A program made the translations under genes and the position numbers. A model generated the notes under the pieces. That model saw only the letters and a program-made list of their open reading frames with translations, ran no database searches and was not told the DNA's origin. Below, in pieces: positions 1 through 8,849 of a DNA stretch of 64,000 bases; position 1 is the stretch's first letter, and each line of letters starts with the position of its first letter. Origin of the DNA: Pseudoxanthobacter soli DSM 19599 (GTDB taxonomy: Bacteria > Pseudomonadota > Alphaproteobacteria > Rhizobiales > Segnochrobactraceae); the NCBI GenBank assembly GCA_945898215.1, contig CAMDHY010000006.1, positions 19,658 to 83,657 on the forward strand, given 5' to 3'.

Positions 1-59
1 AGACGCCGGGATTCGACGGGTTCATCAAGACACGGGTTTTGCGGCAGCTTTGGGACCGC

Positions 60-590
60 TCAGCCCCGACCGTCCGCCCGCTCGCCCGTCCGTCCGCCGC
101 GCAGCGCCTCGAGCACGATCAGCGCCGCGCCGGCGACGATCGCCGCATCGGCGACGTTGAACACGTACCACGAGAAGTCTGCCACATGAAAATGAACGAA
201 ATCGACCACGGCGCCGTAGGCGACGCGGTCGACGCCGTTGCCGACGGCACCACCCACGACGAGCCCGAGGGCGACCGCCGACAGCCGGCTCGTCGTGCGC
301 ACCATCCAGGCGGCGAGCGCGATCGTGGCGACGACGGTGACGCCGACCAGCAGCCAGCGGCCGAGGTCGGAGTCCTGCTGGAACAGCCCGTAGGAGACGC
401 CGCGGTTCCAGACGAGCACGAAGTCGAGCCACGGCGTGATGCGGATCGGCCCGGTCGCCTCGAGCGCCAGTCCGTCGAGCACCCAGAGCTTGGTCGCGAG
501 ATCGACAAAAAACACCAGCACCGCGACGCCGACGCCGACCTTCAGATGAGGACCGATGCCGCGCCGCAGGGCCCCGTCCGCCGCGCTCAA
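60..590 (-). CDS. lspA: Lipoprotein signal peptidase (signal peptidase II)
   Basis: Inner-membrane aspartic protease that cleaves the signal peptide of prolipoproteins after lipid attachment. The 176-residue product matches the family length and shows four hydrophobic segments (about 16-34, 53-70, 79-97 and 105-120). The two catalytic aspartates are visible: D121 in NGVDR and D148 in FNVAD. No ATG is available near the conserved start. The likely start is TTG at 590, which overlaps the TGA of the upstream aminopeptidase gene as TTGA, so translation is probably coupled. A longer open frame upstream overlaps the aminopeptidase gene and looks like a shadow. The function is secure; the start codon is inferred from the overlap. 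Confidence 0.93.
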   Translation of the reverse strand: MSAADGALRRGIGPHLKVGVGVAVLVFFVDLATKLWVLDGLALEATGPIRITPWLDFVLVWNRGVSYGLFQQDSDLGRWLLVGVTVVATIALAAWMVRTTSRLSAVALGLVVGGAVGNGVDRVAYGAVVDFVHFHVADFSWYVFNVADAAIVAGAALIVLEALRGGRTGERADGRG

Positions 591-1987
591 GCCCCCGCCC
601 CGTAGCGGGCCTTGAAGAGGGCGTAGAGCGCGCGCGCCGCATGGGCCTCGCCGCCCTCCGGCCGGCCGGGCTTCGCCGCCGGCACCCAGGCGAAGACGTC
701 GAGATGGGCCCAGGTCTTCGCCTTCTCGACGAAGCGCGACAGGAACAGCGCCGCGGTGATCGATCCGGCGAAGGCGCCGCCGGAGATGTGGTTGATGTCG
801 CTGACCTTGGAGTCGAGCATCTTCTCGTAGGGCCGCCACAGCGGCATCCGCCACAAGGGGTCGCCGACGGCTGTGCCGGCGGCGAGCAGCGCCGCGGCGA
901 AGGAGTCGTCGTCGGTGTAGAGCGGCGGCAGGTCCGGGCCGAGCGCCACCCGCGCCGCCCCGGTCAGCGTCGCGAAGTCGACGATCACCTCGGGCGCCTC
1001 CTCGTCGGCCAGCGCCAGCGCGTCGGCGAGGATGAGGCGGCCCTCGGCGTCGGTGTTGCCGATCTCCACCGTGATGCCCTTGCGGCTCCGGTAGACGTCG
1101 CCCGGCCGGAAGGCGTTGCCGGAAATCGAGTTCTCCACCGCCGCCACGATGAGCCGCAGCCGCACCGGCAGTTCGGCGTCCATGATCATGTCGGCGAGCG
1201 CGATCGCCGCGGCCGCCCCGCCCATGTCCTTTTTCATCAGCAGCATCGAGGCGTCGGGCTTGATGTTGAGGCCGCCGGTGTCGAAGGCGACGCCCTTGCC
1301 GACGAGCGTCACCTTGGGGTGCGCCGGGTCGCCCCAGACAAGGTCGACGAGCCGCGGCGCCCGGTCGCTCGCCGCCCCGACGGCATGGATCAGCGGAAAG
1401 TTGCGGGCGATCAGGTCCTCGCCGACGATCTCGGTGAAGCTGGCGCCGTGGCGGTCGGCGAGCGAACGCACGGCGTTCGCGATCTCCTCCGGGCCGAGGT
1501 CGTTCGCCGGCGTGTTGACGAGGTCGCGGGCGCGGAAGACGGCATCGGCGATGCGACCGATCTCGAGTCCGTCCGCGCCCTCCGGCAGCACAAGGCGCGG
1601 CGCCGGCTTGCGGCGGTTGCGATAGCGCTCGAAGCGGTAGGAGCCGAGGGCGAAGGCGAGGGCCGCGGCCGCCGGATCCTCGAAGCCGGAGGCGAGCGTG
1701 TAGGTGCCGGCGGGCAGGGCGGTGGCGAGCGTGCCGGCGGCGAGCGGGTCGACGGCGGGGATGCGCCCGGCGGCCGGGGCCTTGCCGAGGCCGAAGACCG
1801 CTGCGACGGGCCGGCCGCTCTCGCCCGGCAGCGCCGCGACGGCGCCGGTGGTCGCCTCGAAGCCGGTGGCGGCGAGCCAGGCGGCGGCCGCCGGCGGCAG
1901 CCGCGCCGCGAGCGCCTCGATCCCGTCCGGGCGCACGGCGTGGACGGGAACCGCATCGGCGGTCGGCGGGGCGAAGCAGTCTGGCAT
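587..1987 (-). CDS. M17 leucyl aminopeptidase family protein
   Basis: Cytosolic dizinc (or manganese) aminopeptidase that removes N-terminal residues from peptides. The 466-residue protein carries the M17 signature NTDAEGRL at about 311-318 and the metal and catalytic ligands K231, D236 (GKGVAFDTGG), D254, D313 and E315. The N-terminal domain is shorter than in classical PepA of about 500 residues, so this is probably the second M17 paralogue common in Rhizobiales rather than PepA itself. The stop overlaps the lspA start by four bases on the same strand, suggesting a two-gene operon. The ATG at 1987 is the first in frame. Confidence 0.93.
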   Translation of the reverse strand: MPDCFAPPTADAVPVHAVRPDGIEALAARLPPAAAAWLAATGFEATTGAVAALPGESGRPVAAVFGLGKAPAAGRIPAVDPLAAGTLATALPAGTYTLASGFEDPAAAALAFALGSYRFERYRNRRKPAPRLVLPEGADGLEIGRIADAVFRARDLVNTPANDLGPEEIANAVRSLADRHGASFTEIVGEDLIARNFPLIHAVGAASDRAPRLVDLVWGDPAHPKVTLVGKGVAFDTGGLNIKPDASMLLMKKDMGGAAAAIALADMIMDAELPVRLRLIVAAVENSISGNAFRPGDVYRSRKGITVEIGNTDAEGRLILADALALADEEAPEVIVDFATLTGAARVALGPDLPPLYTDDDSFAAALLAAGTAVGDPLWRMPLWRPYEKMLDSKVSDINHISGGAFAGSITAALFLSRFVEKAKTWAHLDVFAWVPAAKPGRPEGGEAHAARALYALFKARYGAGA

Positions 1988-2288
1988 GGGGCGGGGTTCC
2001 GGCGCGGCGGGAAGGGCGTGTCGCGGCGGAAGGTAGAAAGCGGGCGGCCCGCCGGCAAGCGCCGTCGCGTGTCGTGCGGGGGGAGCGGCTCCCGCAGAGC
2101 GGTCGGCCGGGTCGGGCAGGGCCCGCGAGAGTGGGCAGTACGCGCGACCCCGGCCTGCGACAGGGGCCGGCCCGCGATGGCTGGACGTCCCGTCGGCGGA
2201 GGGTCGGCTGGGGAAGCAGAGGGCCCGCGAGGGTGGGCGTCGTCGGGACGGGGGCTCGGCTCAGGCCCGCGCGGGCGCCGGCGATGCC
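1988..2288. other. Intergenic stretch, no gene seen
   Basis: About 300 very GC-rich bases between the pilin and aminopeptidase genes. It holds two loose copies of a GGGCCCGCGAG-GTGGGC motif (near 2122 and 2221) and several G-runs. Open frames across it look like composition-driven shadows. I see no convincing promoter, RNA or terminator. Confidence 0.4.
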
Positions 2289-2462
2289 TCAGAAGAGATA
2301 GCCCAAGAGGTCGATGATCGGGCCGCCGACGGCGACGAGCGCCACCACGATGGCGGTCGCGATCAGTCCCGCGACGAGGCCGAACTCGGCCGTCGCGCGC
2401 TGGGCGGTCACCGGCTTGACGCGGGCCTGCATGCCCCTGATCCCTGTCTTGCGCTCGTGCAT
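2289..2462 (-). CDS. Flp-type pilin-like small membrane protein
   Basis: A 57-residue protein with a short basic leader and then a single hydrophobic helix. The segment ATAEFGLVAGLIATAIVVAL (residues 23-42), followed by VAVGGPIIDLL, resembles the Flp/Fap pilin core, in which a G-A-T-A-I-E-Y-G-L-I-A pattern precedes one transmembrane helix. E26 is the conserved acidic residue after the leader and F27 replaces the usual tyrosine. Flp pilins are processed by a prepilin peptidase and assembled by a Tad secretion machine. No tad or cpa genes are in the window, so this copy is an orphan. The ATG at 2462 gives the whole protein; an internal ATG lies at residue 11. Function is inferred from the short motif only. 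Confidence 0.7.
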   Translation of the reverse strand: MHERKTGIRGMQARVKPVTAQRATAEFGLVAGLIATAIVVALVAVGGPIIDLLGYLF

Positions 2463-2618
2463 TCACGACCTCTGGCGCCGTCGCCGATGATTGCGGTCTG
2501 CCCCGGAGCCGTAGAGCATCCTCGCCGCCGCCCCTTGCCAGCGCGTTAAGGCCGCCGGCCCACCGATACGGCGCGACGACAGGGTTAACGGCGGGTTGCG
2601 GGGGCGGGGGCGCACGGC

Positions 2619-2891
2619 GTGGATCCGGACGGAGCAGCGACGACCGCCGGAACGGCCTCGGGCCGGCCGGCGATGGCGCTGCTTCCCGGCCTGGATGGCT
2701 CGGCACGGCTGTTCGGTCCGTTCTCCGAGTGCGTTGCCGAGACCTTCGATCCGCACCCGGTGGGCTACCCGAGCGACGAACTCTTGGGATACGATGAGCT
2801 TCTGCCCTTCGTCCGCGACCGCGTGCCAGCGGGCCCATGCCCGGCGCGTCCTCCGACGTTGCCGCCGCGTCACCTTCCACGCGGTCGATGA
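2619..2891 (+). pseudogene. Truncated alpha/beta-hydrolase remnant
   Basis: The frame starting near 2673 reads MALLPGLDGSARLFGPF and later GYDELLPFVRDRVP. This is the N-terminal pattern of an alpha/beta-hydrolase of the 'LLPGLDGT...LF' type. After about residue 75 the similarity stops and the frame runs into low-complexity Pro/Arg sequence. The nucleophile elbow, catalytic acid and histidine are absent, and I find no continuation in the other two frames. I read it as a decayed gene whose 3' part was deleted, not a functional short protein. The upstream start is uncertain. Confidence 0.5.
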
Positions 2892-2985
2892 CCGCACAGG
2901 CTGCTGCAGACCGCTCCCGCTGCAGTTGCAGCGGCCGTCGCGGCCTGGATCGGTCAGCAGCGCCGGAGTGGCGACTGAGCGCGGC

Positions 2986-3750
2986 CTAGGTGTCGAGTGT
3001 GAGAAGGATGCGGCTGTCCGTGATCCAGCCGACCACCGCCTCCCTTCCGGTGCCGGTGGCCGTCACGAACACGTCCTTGCAGCCCGGCTGCGAGTTCAAT
3101 GCCGCCTGGGCGTCCCGCAAGCTGCGATCACGGCCGACGTAGCTGAGCCGCGTGACCTTCTGGCCGAGGTCGGCGCGCAGCAACAGATCGCCGATCGTCG
3201 CCGGCCTGGCGGGCGCCGGAGCAGCGCCCGCTCCCGCGGTCGACTGGAACTCTGCAAGGGTGGAGGCGTGGACGATGCCCGAGGCGCCGCCGTCGGCGTT
3301 CAGGATCGGTAGCCGCGTGACCTTGCCATTCTTGAGCCGTGCCGAGAGGTCGGAGAGGAGGACGCTCTTCATGTCCTGACCCGGTTTCAGGTCGAAGGTC
3401 GTCATCTCGCCGCGCGGGATCATCGCGTCCGTAACCTTCACACCATGCAGCTTGTCGCCCGGTGTCAGCCGTTGGATGGTCTGCTGCAGCGACCGCGACG
3501 CCGACTCGAAGTTCTCTCGGGAGTAGAAGAAGGCGAGCAGCGTTCCGGCCCAGGTTCCAACTAGCGTCGTGATGTTAGTGAACACCAACTGCGTATCGAT
3601 CTTGTCGCCCGAAAGAGCATTGAGCGCGACAATGAGGGGCAGGAAGAATGAGAAGACGAAGACCAGCAGGGCGAAATTGCGCTGCGCCTGCCCGTGCTCC
3701 AGAGCGATGTGAGTCTGTGGGTCGATCGGCTGACTTGACGTTCCAAGCAT
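2986..3750 (-). CDS. Two-helix membrane protein with CBS-like cytoplasmic region
   Basis: A 254-residue protein with two transmembrane segments at about 26-46 and 56-78. The following cytoplasmic region contains stretches typical of a CBS pair, such as VTDAMIPRGEMTTFD and RLPILNADGGASGIVH. CBS pairs usually sense adenine nucleotides, but no catalytic or transporter domain is attached, so the role is unknown. The chosen ATG at 3750 has a G-rich sequence just upstream; a GTG at 3774 would add eight residues. Base composition is lower in GC than the flanking housekeeping genes and the gene stands alone beside a gene fragment, which may indicate acquired DNA. The stop is TAG. Confidence 0.65.
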   Translation of the reverse strand: MLGTSSQPIDPQTHIALEHGQAQRNFALLVFVFSFFLPLIVALNALSGDKIDTQLVFTNITTLVGTWAGTLLAFFYSRENFESASRSLQQTIQRLTPGDKLHGVKVTDAMIPRGEMTTFDLKPGQDMKSVLLSDLSARLKNGKVTRLPILNADGGASGIVHASTLAEFQSTAGAGAAPAPARPATIGDLLLRADLGQKVTRLSYVGRDRSLRDAQAALNSQPGCKDVFVTATGTGREAVVGWITDSRILLTLDT

Positions 3751-3879
3751 GAGAGCCCCCGTCCGGCATTGCACGCGCTTGGTGCAACCAGAGGGAGATT
3801 ACTGCAATCTGAAAGAGTGATTCACCACTTCAACAACCCGCGATGCAGGCAGTTTCGGGGCAGAGCGTCCATGCCCCCT

Positions 3880-5379
3880 TCAAATCGTCTGGTTGTACGC
3901 CCCCACCTCCGCATTCTCCCGCAGCAACCCGTCCACCGCCGCGAACATCGCCCGCATCCGCGCCTCCGACACCGGGCTCTCCACCACCACCACGAGTTCC
4001 GGCTTGTTCGACGACGCCCGCACCAGCCCCCAGGTGCCGTCCGCCGTCGTCACCCGCACGCCGTTGACGGTGACGAGGCTCGTGATCGGCTGGCCGCCGA
4101 CCGGCGCGCCGGCCGCCTGCAGCGCCTGGAAGCGCGACAGCACCCGCTCGACCACCGCGTATTTCACCTCGTCCGCGCAGTGTGGCGACATCGTCGGCGA
4201 GCCCCAGGTCTTCGGCAGCGCCCGCTCGAGGTCCGACAGCGACTTCTCGGGATTGCGGTCGAGCATGTCGAGGATGGCGATCGCCGAGACGAGGCCGTCG
4301 TCGTAGCCGCGCCCGATCGGCGCGTTGAAGAAATAGTGGCCCGACTTCTCGAAGCCGGCGAGCGCGCCGGTTTCGTTCACCCGCCGCTTCATGTGCGAGT
4401 GGCCGGTCTTCCAGTAGTCCGTCGCGGCGCCGGCCGCCTGCAGCACCGGGTCGGTGGCGAACAGCCCGGTCGACTTCACGTCGACGACGAAGCGGGCGCC
4501 GGGGTGCTCGTGGGCGAGGTCGCGGGCGAGCATGACACCGACCTTGTCGGCGAAGATCTCCCCACCGGTGTCGTCGACGACGCCGCAGCGGTCGCCGTCG
4601 CCGTCGAAGCCGAGGCCGAGGTCGGCGCCCGACGCCAGCACCGCGTCGCGCATGGCGTGCAGCATTTCGAGGTCTTCGGGGTTCGGGTTGTAGCGCGGGA
4701 AGGTGTAGTCGAGCGCGGTGTCGAGCGGCACGACGTCGACGCCCAGCCGCTCCAGCACCTCCGGTGCGAAGGCACCGGCCGTGCCGTTGCCGCAGGCGCA
4801 GACGGCGCGCACCCGCCGCTTGAGCCGCGCCCGGCTCGTCAGGTCGTCGATGTAGCGGGCGCGAAAACCCTCGACGAAGCGGTAGCCGCCGCCCGCCCGC
4901 GGCCGGAAGGCGCCGGTGAGCACGATCTCCTTCAGCCGCCCCATCTCGTCGGGCCCGAAGGTGAGTGGCCGGTTCGCCCCCATCTTGACGCCCGTCCAGC
5001 CGTTCTCGTTGTGCGAGGCGGTGACCATGGCGACGCACGGCACGTCCAGCGCAAACTGCGCGAAATAGGCCATCGGCGTCATCGCGAGGCCGATGTCGTG
5101 CACCGTCACGCCGGCCGCCATCAGGCCGTTGACGAGGGCCTGCTTGATCGAGGCCGAATAGGACCGGTAGTCGTGGGCGGTGACGAGCGCCGGCCGCACG
5201 CCGAGCTCGTGGATCAGCGTGCCGAGCCCGAGCCCCAGCGCCTGCGCCCCCATCAGGTTGAGCTCGGAGCCGAACAGCCAGCGCGCGTCATACTCGCGAA
5301 ACCCCGTCGGCTTCACCATCGGCTCCGCCTCGAAGGCGTAGGTGTTCGGCGCAAGGAAGGGCTTCGGCGTCGGAAACAT
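3880..5379 (-). CDS. Phosphomannomutase/phosphoglucomutase family protein
   Basis: Cytosolic phosphohexomutase interconverting hexose 1- and 6-phosphates, supplying sugar nucleotides for polysaccharide and envelope synthesis. The 499-residue product has the family hallmarks in order: the phosphoserine loop TASHNENG, the metal-binding DGDGDR loop, and the C-terminal sugar-phosphate region. The ATG at 5379 is preceded by GGAG at a proper distance; the ATG five codons upstream (5394) lacks this. The open frame continues upstream only through a REP element and is not coding there. Whether mannose or glucose phosphate is preferred cannot be told from sequence alone. Confidence 0.9.
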   Translation of the reverse strand: MFPTPKPFLAPNTYAFEAEPMVKPTGFREYDARWLFGSELNLMGAQALGLGLGTLIHELGVRPALVTAHDYRSYSASIKQALVNGLMAAGVTVHDIGLAMTPMAYFAQFALDVPCVAMVTASHNENGWTGVKMGANRPLTFGPDEMGRLKEIVLTGAFRPRAGGGYRFVEGFRARYIDDLTSRARLKRRVRAVCACGNGTAGAFAPEVLERLGVDVVPLDTALDYTFPRYNPNPEDLEMLHAMRDAVLASGADLGLGFDGDGDRCGVVDDTGGEIFADKVGVMLARDLAHEHPGARFVVDVKSTGLFATDPVLQAAGAATDYWKTGHSHMKRRVNETGALAGFEKSGHYFFNAPIGRGYDDGLVSAIAILDMLDRNPEKSLSDLERALPKTWGSPTMSPHCADEVKYAVVERVLSRFQALQAAGAPVGGQPITSLVTVNGVRVTTADGTWGLVRASSNKPELVVVVESPVSEARMRAMFAAVDGLLRENAEVGAYNQTI

Positions 5380-5427
5380 GCGGCGGGGCTCCATCAGGCG
5401 GAGATCGGTGAGGGCGGGCGGGGCTTC

Positions 5428-5648
5428 CTCCTTCTCCCAGCCTCGCTGGGAGAAGGTGCCCGAAGGGCGGATGAGGGCGGCGCGCGCAGCGCGCTGAGGG
5501 TCCCGGGTGCGAACCAAGGCGGCTCGAGAGGCTCGGATCAAGGGTCTGCGCGCCCGTCGAGCGGATCGAAGCCACCGCCGCTTCGCTGCCGCGAAGCGCC
5601 CTCATCCGCCCTGCGGGCACCTTCTCCCGCGAGGCGCGGGAGAAGGAG
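5428..5648. repeat. REPIN-like inverted repeat doublet
   Basis: Two 51-bp arms, 5428-5478 and 5598-5648, are inverted copies of each other. Each arm contains a hairpin beginning TTCTCCC and ending GGGAGAA, followed by GGTGCCCG-AGGGCGGATG. The hairpin stems differ between the arms (CAGC/GCTG in one, CGCG/CGCG in the other), but each remains self-complementary. This is the intergenic palindromic element type common in Rhizobiales. It fills the gap between pyruvate kinase and the phosphohexomutase and could also act as a terminator structure. Confidence 0.85.
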
Positions 5649-5659
5649 AACCCGCCGCC

Positions 5660-7096
5660 CTAGCCCCCCACCGGCCCGTCGGCGCTGACGTAGGCGAGCC
5701 GCAGCAGATTGGTCGCGCCGGGGGTGCCGAAGGGCACGCCGGCCATGATCAGGATGCGCTGGCCGGGCTTGGCGAAGCCTTCGGCGACGACGACGCGGTT
5801 CGCCTTCTCGACCATGTCCTCCTGGTCGCGGGCATCGTCGCCGATGACGGCGTGGACGCCCCAGACGAGCGACAGCCGCCGCGCCGTCTGCGGCACCGGC
5901 GACAGTCCGATCAGGGCCGAGGCGGGGCGCTCGCGGGCGGCCCTCATCGCCGTCGTGCCCTTGGCCGTGTAGCAGACGATGGCGGCGACGTTCAGCGTCT
6001 CGGCGATCTGGCGGGCGGCGGCGCAGATCGCGTCGTTGCCGGTCGCCTCCGGCTCCGGCCGCTGCGCCTGCAGGATGCCGCGGTAAAAGCTCTCCCGCTC
6101 CACCGCCTCGGCGATGCGGTTCATCGTCGCCACCGCCTCCACCGGGAAGGCGCCGGCGGCCGATTCGGCCGACAGCATCACCGCGTCGGCGCCCTCGAAG
6201 ACGGCGGTCGCCACATCCGAGACCTCGGCGCGCGTCGGCACCGGGGCGGAGATCATCGATTCCAGCATCTGGGTGGCGACGACGACGGGGCGGCCGGCCT
6301 TGCGGGCGGCGCGCGAGATGCGCTTCTGCAGGCCCGGCACCGCCTCGAGCGGCATCTCGACGCCGAGGTCGCCGCGCGCCACCATCAGCGCATCGGCGAG
6401 CTCGATGATCTCGTCGAGGCGCTCGATCGCCTGCGGCTTCTCGATCTTCGCCATGACGAGGGCGCGGCCGCGGGCGATCTTGCGCACCTCGGCGAGGTCG
6501 TCGGGGCGCTGCACGAAGGAGAGGGCGATCCAGTCGGCGCCGGCATCGAGCGCCGCGTCGAGGTCGCTGCGGTCCTTGGGCGTGAGAGCGCTCACCGGCA
6601 GCGTCGTGTCGGGACAGCTGACGCCCTTGCGGTCGGACAGCTTGCCGCCGACCTCGACGCGGGTGACGGCGCGCTCCGGGCCCGCCTTGGTGACGACGAG
6701 CCGCACCTTGCCGTCGTCGAGCAGCAGGCGGTGGCCGGGGGCGAGTGAGCGCAGGATCTCGGGGTGCGGCAGGTAGGTCCGGCCGACGTCGCCGGGCTTC
6801 TCGTCACTGTCGAGCACGAAGGTGGCGCCGTCCTCGAGCGTCACCGGCCCCTCGGCGAAGCGGCCGATGCGCAGCTTCGGCCCCTGCAGATCGGCGAGGA
6901 TGCCGATCGGCCGGGCGACGGACTTCTCGACGTCGCGGATCAGCCCGACGAGGCGGCGCAGCGCCTCGTGGCTGGTGTGGCTCATGTTGATGCGGAAGCA
7001 GTCCGCACCGGCGCGCCAGAGCCGCTCGATGACGTCCCGTTCCGAGGAGGCTGGCCCGAGCGTGGCGAGGATCTTCGCCCGCCGCTCGCGCTTCAT
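5660..7096 (-). CDS. pyk: Pyruvate kinase
   Basis: Final glycolytic enzyme, converting phosphoenolpyruvate and ADP to pyruvate and ATP in the cytosol. The 478-residue product is full length and begins MKRERRAKILATLGPAS, with RINMSH for substrate binding, MAKIEKP containing the catalytic lysine, and MVARGDLGVE for the metal and phosphate region. The ATG at 7096 overlaps the TGA of the upstream DUF1036 gene as ATGA, so the two are coupled. This pairing is common in Rhizobiales. The stop is TAG and the C-terminus is of normal length. Confidence 0.97.
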   Translation of the reverse strand: MKRERRAKILATLGPASSERDVIERLWRAGADCFRINMSHTSHEALRRLVGLIRDVEKSVARPIGILADLQGPKLRIGRFAEGPVTLEDGATFVLDSDEKPGDVGRTYLPHPEILRSLAPGHRLLLDDGKVRLVVTKAGPERAVTRVEVGGKLSDRKGVSCPDTTLPVSALTPKDRSDLDAALDAGADWIALSFVQRPDDLAEVRKIARGRALVMAKIEKPQAIERLDEIIELADALMVARGDLGVEMPLEAVPGLQKRISRAARKAGRPVVVATQMLESMISAPVPTRAEVSDVATAVFEGADAVMLSAESAAGAFPVEAVATMNRIAEAVERESFYRGILQAQRPEPEATGNDAICAAARQIAETLNVAAIVCYTAKGTTAMRAARERPASALIGLSPVPQTARRLSLVWGVHAVIGDDARDQEDMVEKANRVVVAEGFAKPGQRILIMAGVPFGTPGATNLLRLAYVSADGPVGG

Positions 7097-7575
7097 TGGC
7101 CGCCGGTCCCGCTCGTTGGCTTCTCGGTGAGCTGAACGGTCCAGTTGCGCTGGTCGCCTGTGTCGACCTCGAAGAAGCCGGTGCGCTCGAACCCGCGGGC
7201 GAGGCAGTCTTCCGTCCCCTCGATGGTGAATTCCTTGCCGCGCGTGCACATGAACGTCTGGCCGCCCCACTCGCCACCGTTGTCGTAGTCGACGGCATAA
7301 ATGTAGAAGTAGCGGGAGTTGAGCGGGCCGCTGACCACCACTTCGCAGCTGTTGCTGGGGATGTTCCACCACCCCTCGGTCACCCAGCTCGCTTCGTTTT
7401 TGTAGCCGATGGATACGCCGACGTTGCCGGGCGTCTTGTTGCAGAGGCGGAAGTCCGCGCGGGCCTGCACCGTTCCCGCGAGAACGGCGCCGAATCCGAC
7501 CAGCGAAAAGGTGATGAAGCCTCCGATGTGGCCTCGGCGACGGGTTCCCCTTCCCGTAAAGCCGCCCATTTTCAT
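7093..7575 (-). CDS. DUF1036 family secreted protein
   Basis: A 160-residue protein with a hydrophobic signal segment (about 17-40, ending AQARA) followed by a compact domain. That domain contains the DUF1036 pattern DFRLCNKTPGNVGVSIGY, then WVTEGWWNIPSNSC, and later YFYIYAVD. Function is unknown. The family is small, exported and widespread in alphaproteobacteria, often beside pyruvate kinase as here. Start choice is between ATG 7575 (used here) and ATG 7614, which would add 13 residues; neither has a strong ribosome binding site. The stop overlaps the pyk start by four bases. Confidence 0.88.
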   Translation of the reverse strand: MKMGGFTGRGTRRRGHIGGFITFSLVGFGAVLAGTVQARADFRLCNKTPGNVGVSIGYKNEASWVTEGWWNIPSNSCEVVVSGPLNSRYFYIYAVDYDNGGEWGGQTFMCTRGKEFTIEGTEDCLARGFERTGFFEVDTGDQRNWTVQLTEKPTSGTGGQ

Positions 7576-7784
7576 CGTGTCATCCGACCTGCGGAAATGG
7601 CTTTTTTGGTACATGCGCGCTTCGTCTGTCTTTGTCAACGAATGGCCGCCGTCAGGCCGGCCGACGCCGTCCGACCGGTGGAAAACCGGCGGCGACGCTG
7701 GACGGGAACGGGGCCGCCGGGGAACGGCGGAGCGAACGTGTTGCGGAGGATTGCGGCATCGGTGCGTCCGCGCAAGAGGCGAGT

Positions 7785-8687
7785 TCACTGATTCGCGAGC
7801 GGCCGCGGGCGCGGCCGGGCGATCCAGATCCCCGCCAGGATGGTGGCGCCGCCAACGGCCTGCAGCACCGAAAGCGCCTCGGAAAACACCAGCCAGCCCA
7901 GCACCGCCGCCGCCACCGCCTCGAGGAAGATGACGAGCGAGGAGAACGCCGCCGACAGGTGGCCGAGGGCATAGGCGAGCAGGCCCTGGCCGCCGACGTG
8001 GCTGACGAAGGCGAGCATGAACAGGGCCCCGGCGCCGGCGAGCGTCGCCGGCCAGAGGTCGCTCTCGAGCGTCAGCGCGGAGACGAGCAGGATCGCCGCC
8101 GTGACGAGCGAGGAGCGGAACAAGAGCAGCCCCGACGGCGTCGTGCGGCGCGCCACCCTGACCGCCAGGAAATAGCCGCCGAAGAACACCGAGGTGGCGA
8201 TGCCGTAGAGATCGCCGAGGAGCCGCTCCGGCGCGAAGCTCCAGCTCGCGCCGACGAGGGCGAGGGCACCGGCGACGCAGAGCACGATGCCGAAGATGGT
8301 CGTCCGCTCGACGCGCTCGCCGATCAGGAGGCTCGAGCCGAGCGCCACCCACACCGGGGCGAGGGTGGCGAGCAGCGTGGCGTTCGCCATCGTCGTGTTG
8401 AAGATGGCGAGGTGCCAGAAGAACAGGTCGCCGGCGAACATCAGCCCGGCCACCACGGTCGCGGGCCGCCACGGCGCCGAGCCGCCGTCGAGGCGCGCCC
8501 AGATCCACAGGAGCGGCAGCGCCAGTCCCACGCGCCAGAACGCGCTTGTATAGGGCCCGACCTCGGCGAAGCGCACGAACACCGGCGAGATGCCCATCGC
8601 CAGCGCGCCGCCGACGAGGGCCGCGAAGGCCGCGATGACGCGGGCGGCCGGAGCGGCGGGAGGGCGGGCGGGGTCGGCGCTCGTCAC
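7785..8687 (-). CDS. DMT superfamily transporter with two EamA repeats
   Basis: Ten-helix inner-membrane protein of 300 residues built from two EamA repeats, typical of small-metabolite exporters. The N-terminal repeat contains VFVRFAEVGPYTSAFWRVG and the C-terminal repeat contains FVSHVGGQGLLAYALGHL. The substrate cannot be predicted. The likely start is the GTG at 8687; the frame continues upstream to 8804 but that part is rich in Arg/Pro and looks non-coding. The gene is divergent from the N-formylglutamate amidohydrolase gene, leaving a promoter gap of about 160 bp. Confidence 0.88.
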   Translation of the reverse strand: MTSADPARPPAAPAARVIAAFAALVGGALAMGISPVFVRFAEVGPYTSAFWRVGLALPLLWIWARLDGGSAPWRPATVVAGLMFAGDLFFWHLAIFNTTMANATLLATLAPVWVALGSSLLIGERVERTTIFGIVLCVAGALALVGASWSFAPERLLGDLYGIATSVFFGGYFLAVRVARRTTPSGLLLFRSSLVTAAILLVSALTLESDLWPATLAGAGALFMLAFVSHVGGQGLLAYALGHLSAAFSSLVIFLEAVAAAVLGWLVFSEALSVLQAVGGATILAGIWIARPRPRPLANQ

Positions 8688-8849
8688 GGGCAAGGTCGTC
8701 TTGTTCCGGGAGGGCAAGGGGCGCCATGACCAGGCGCCATGACGCGGCGCCGCGGCAGGCCGTCGAAGGCGGCGATAGCTATGGCACGCGGCCGTCGCTG
8801 TCACTATGGTTCACCCTTCCCGCCGTGCGACCCGTTGCCGAGAGCCGCC

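Noticed and set aside
3880..5541. Longer phosphohexomutase starting at 5541
   Set aside because: The extra 54 residues are encoded by a REPIN arm. The ATG at 5379 has a good ribosome binding site.
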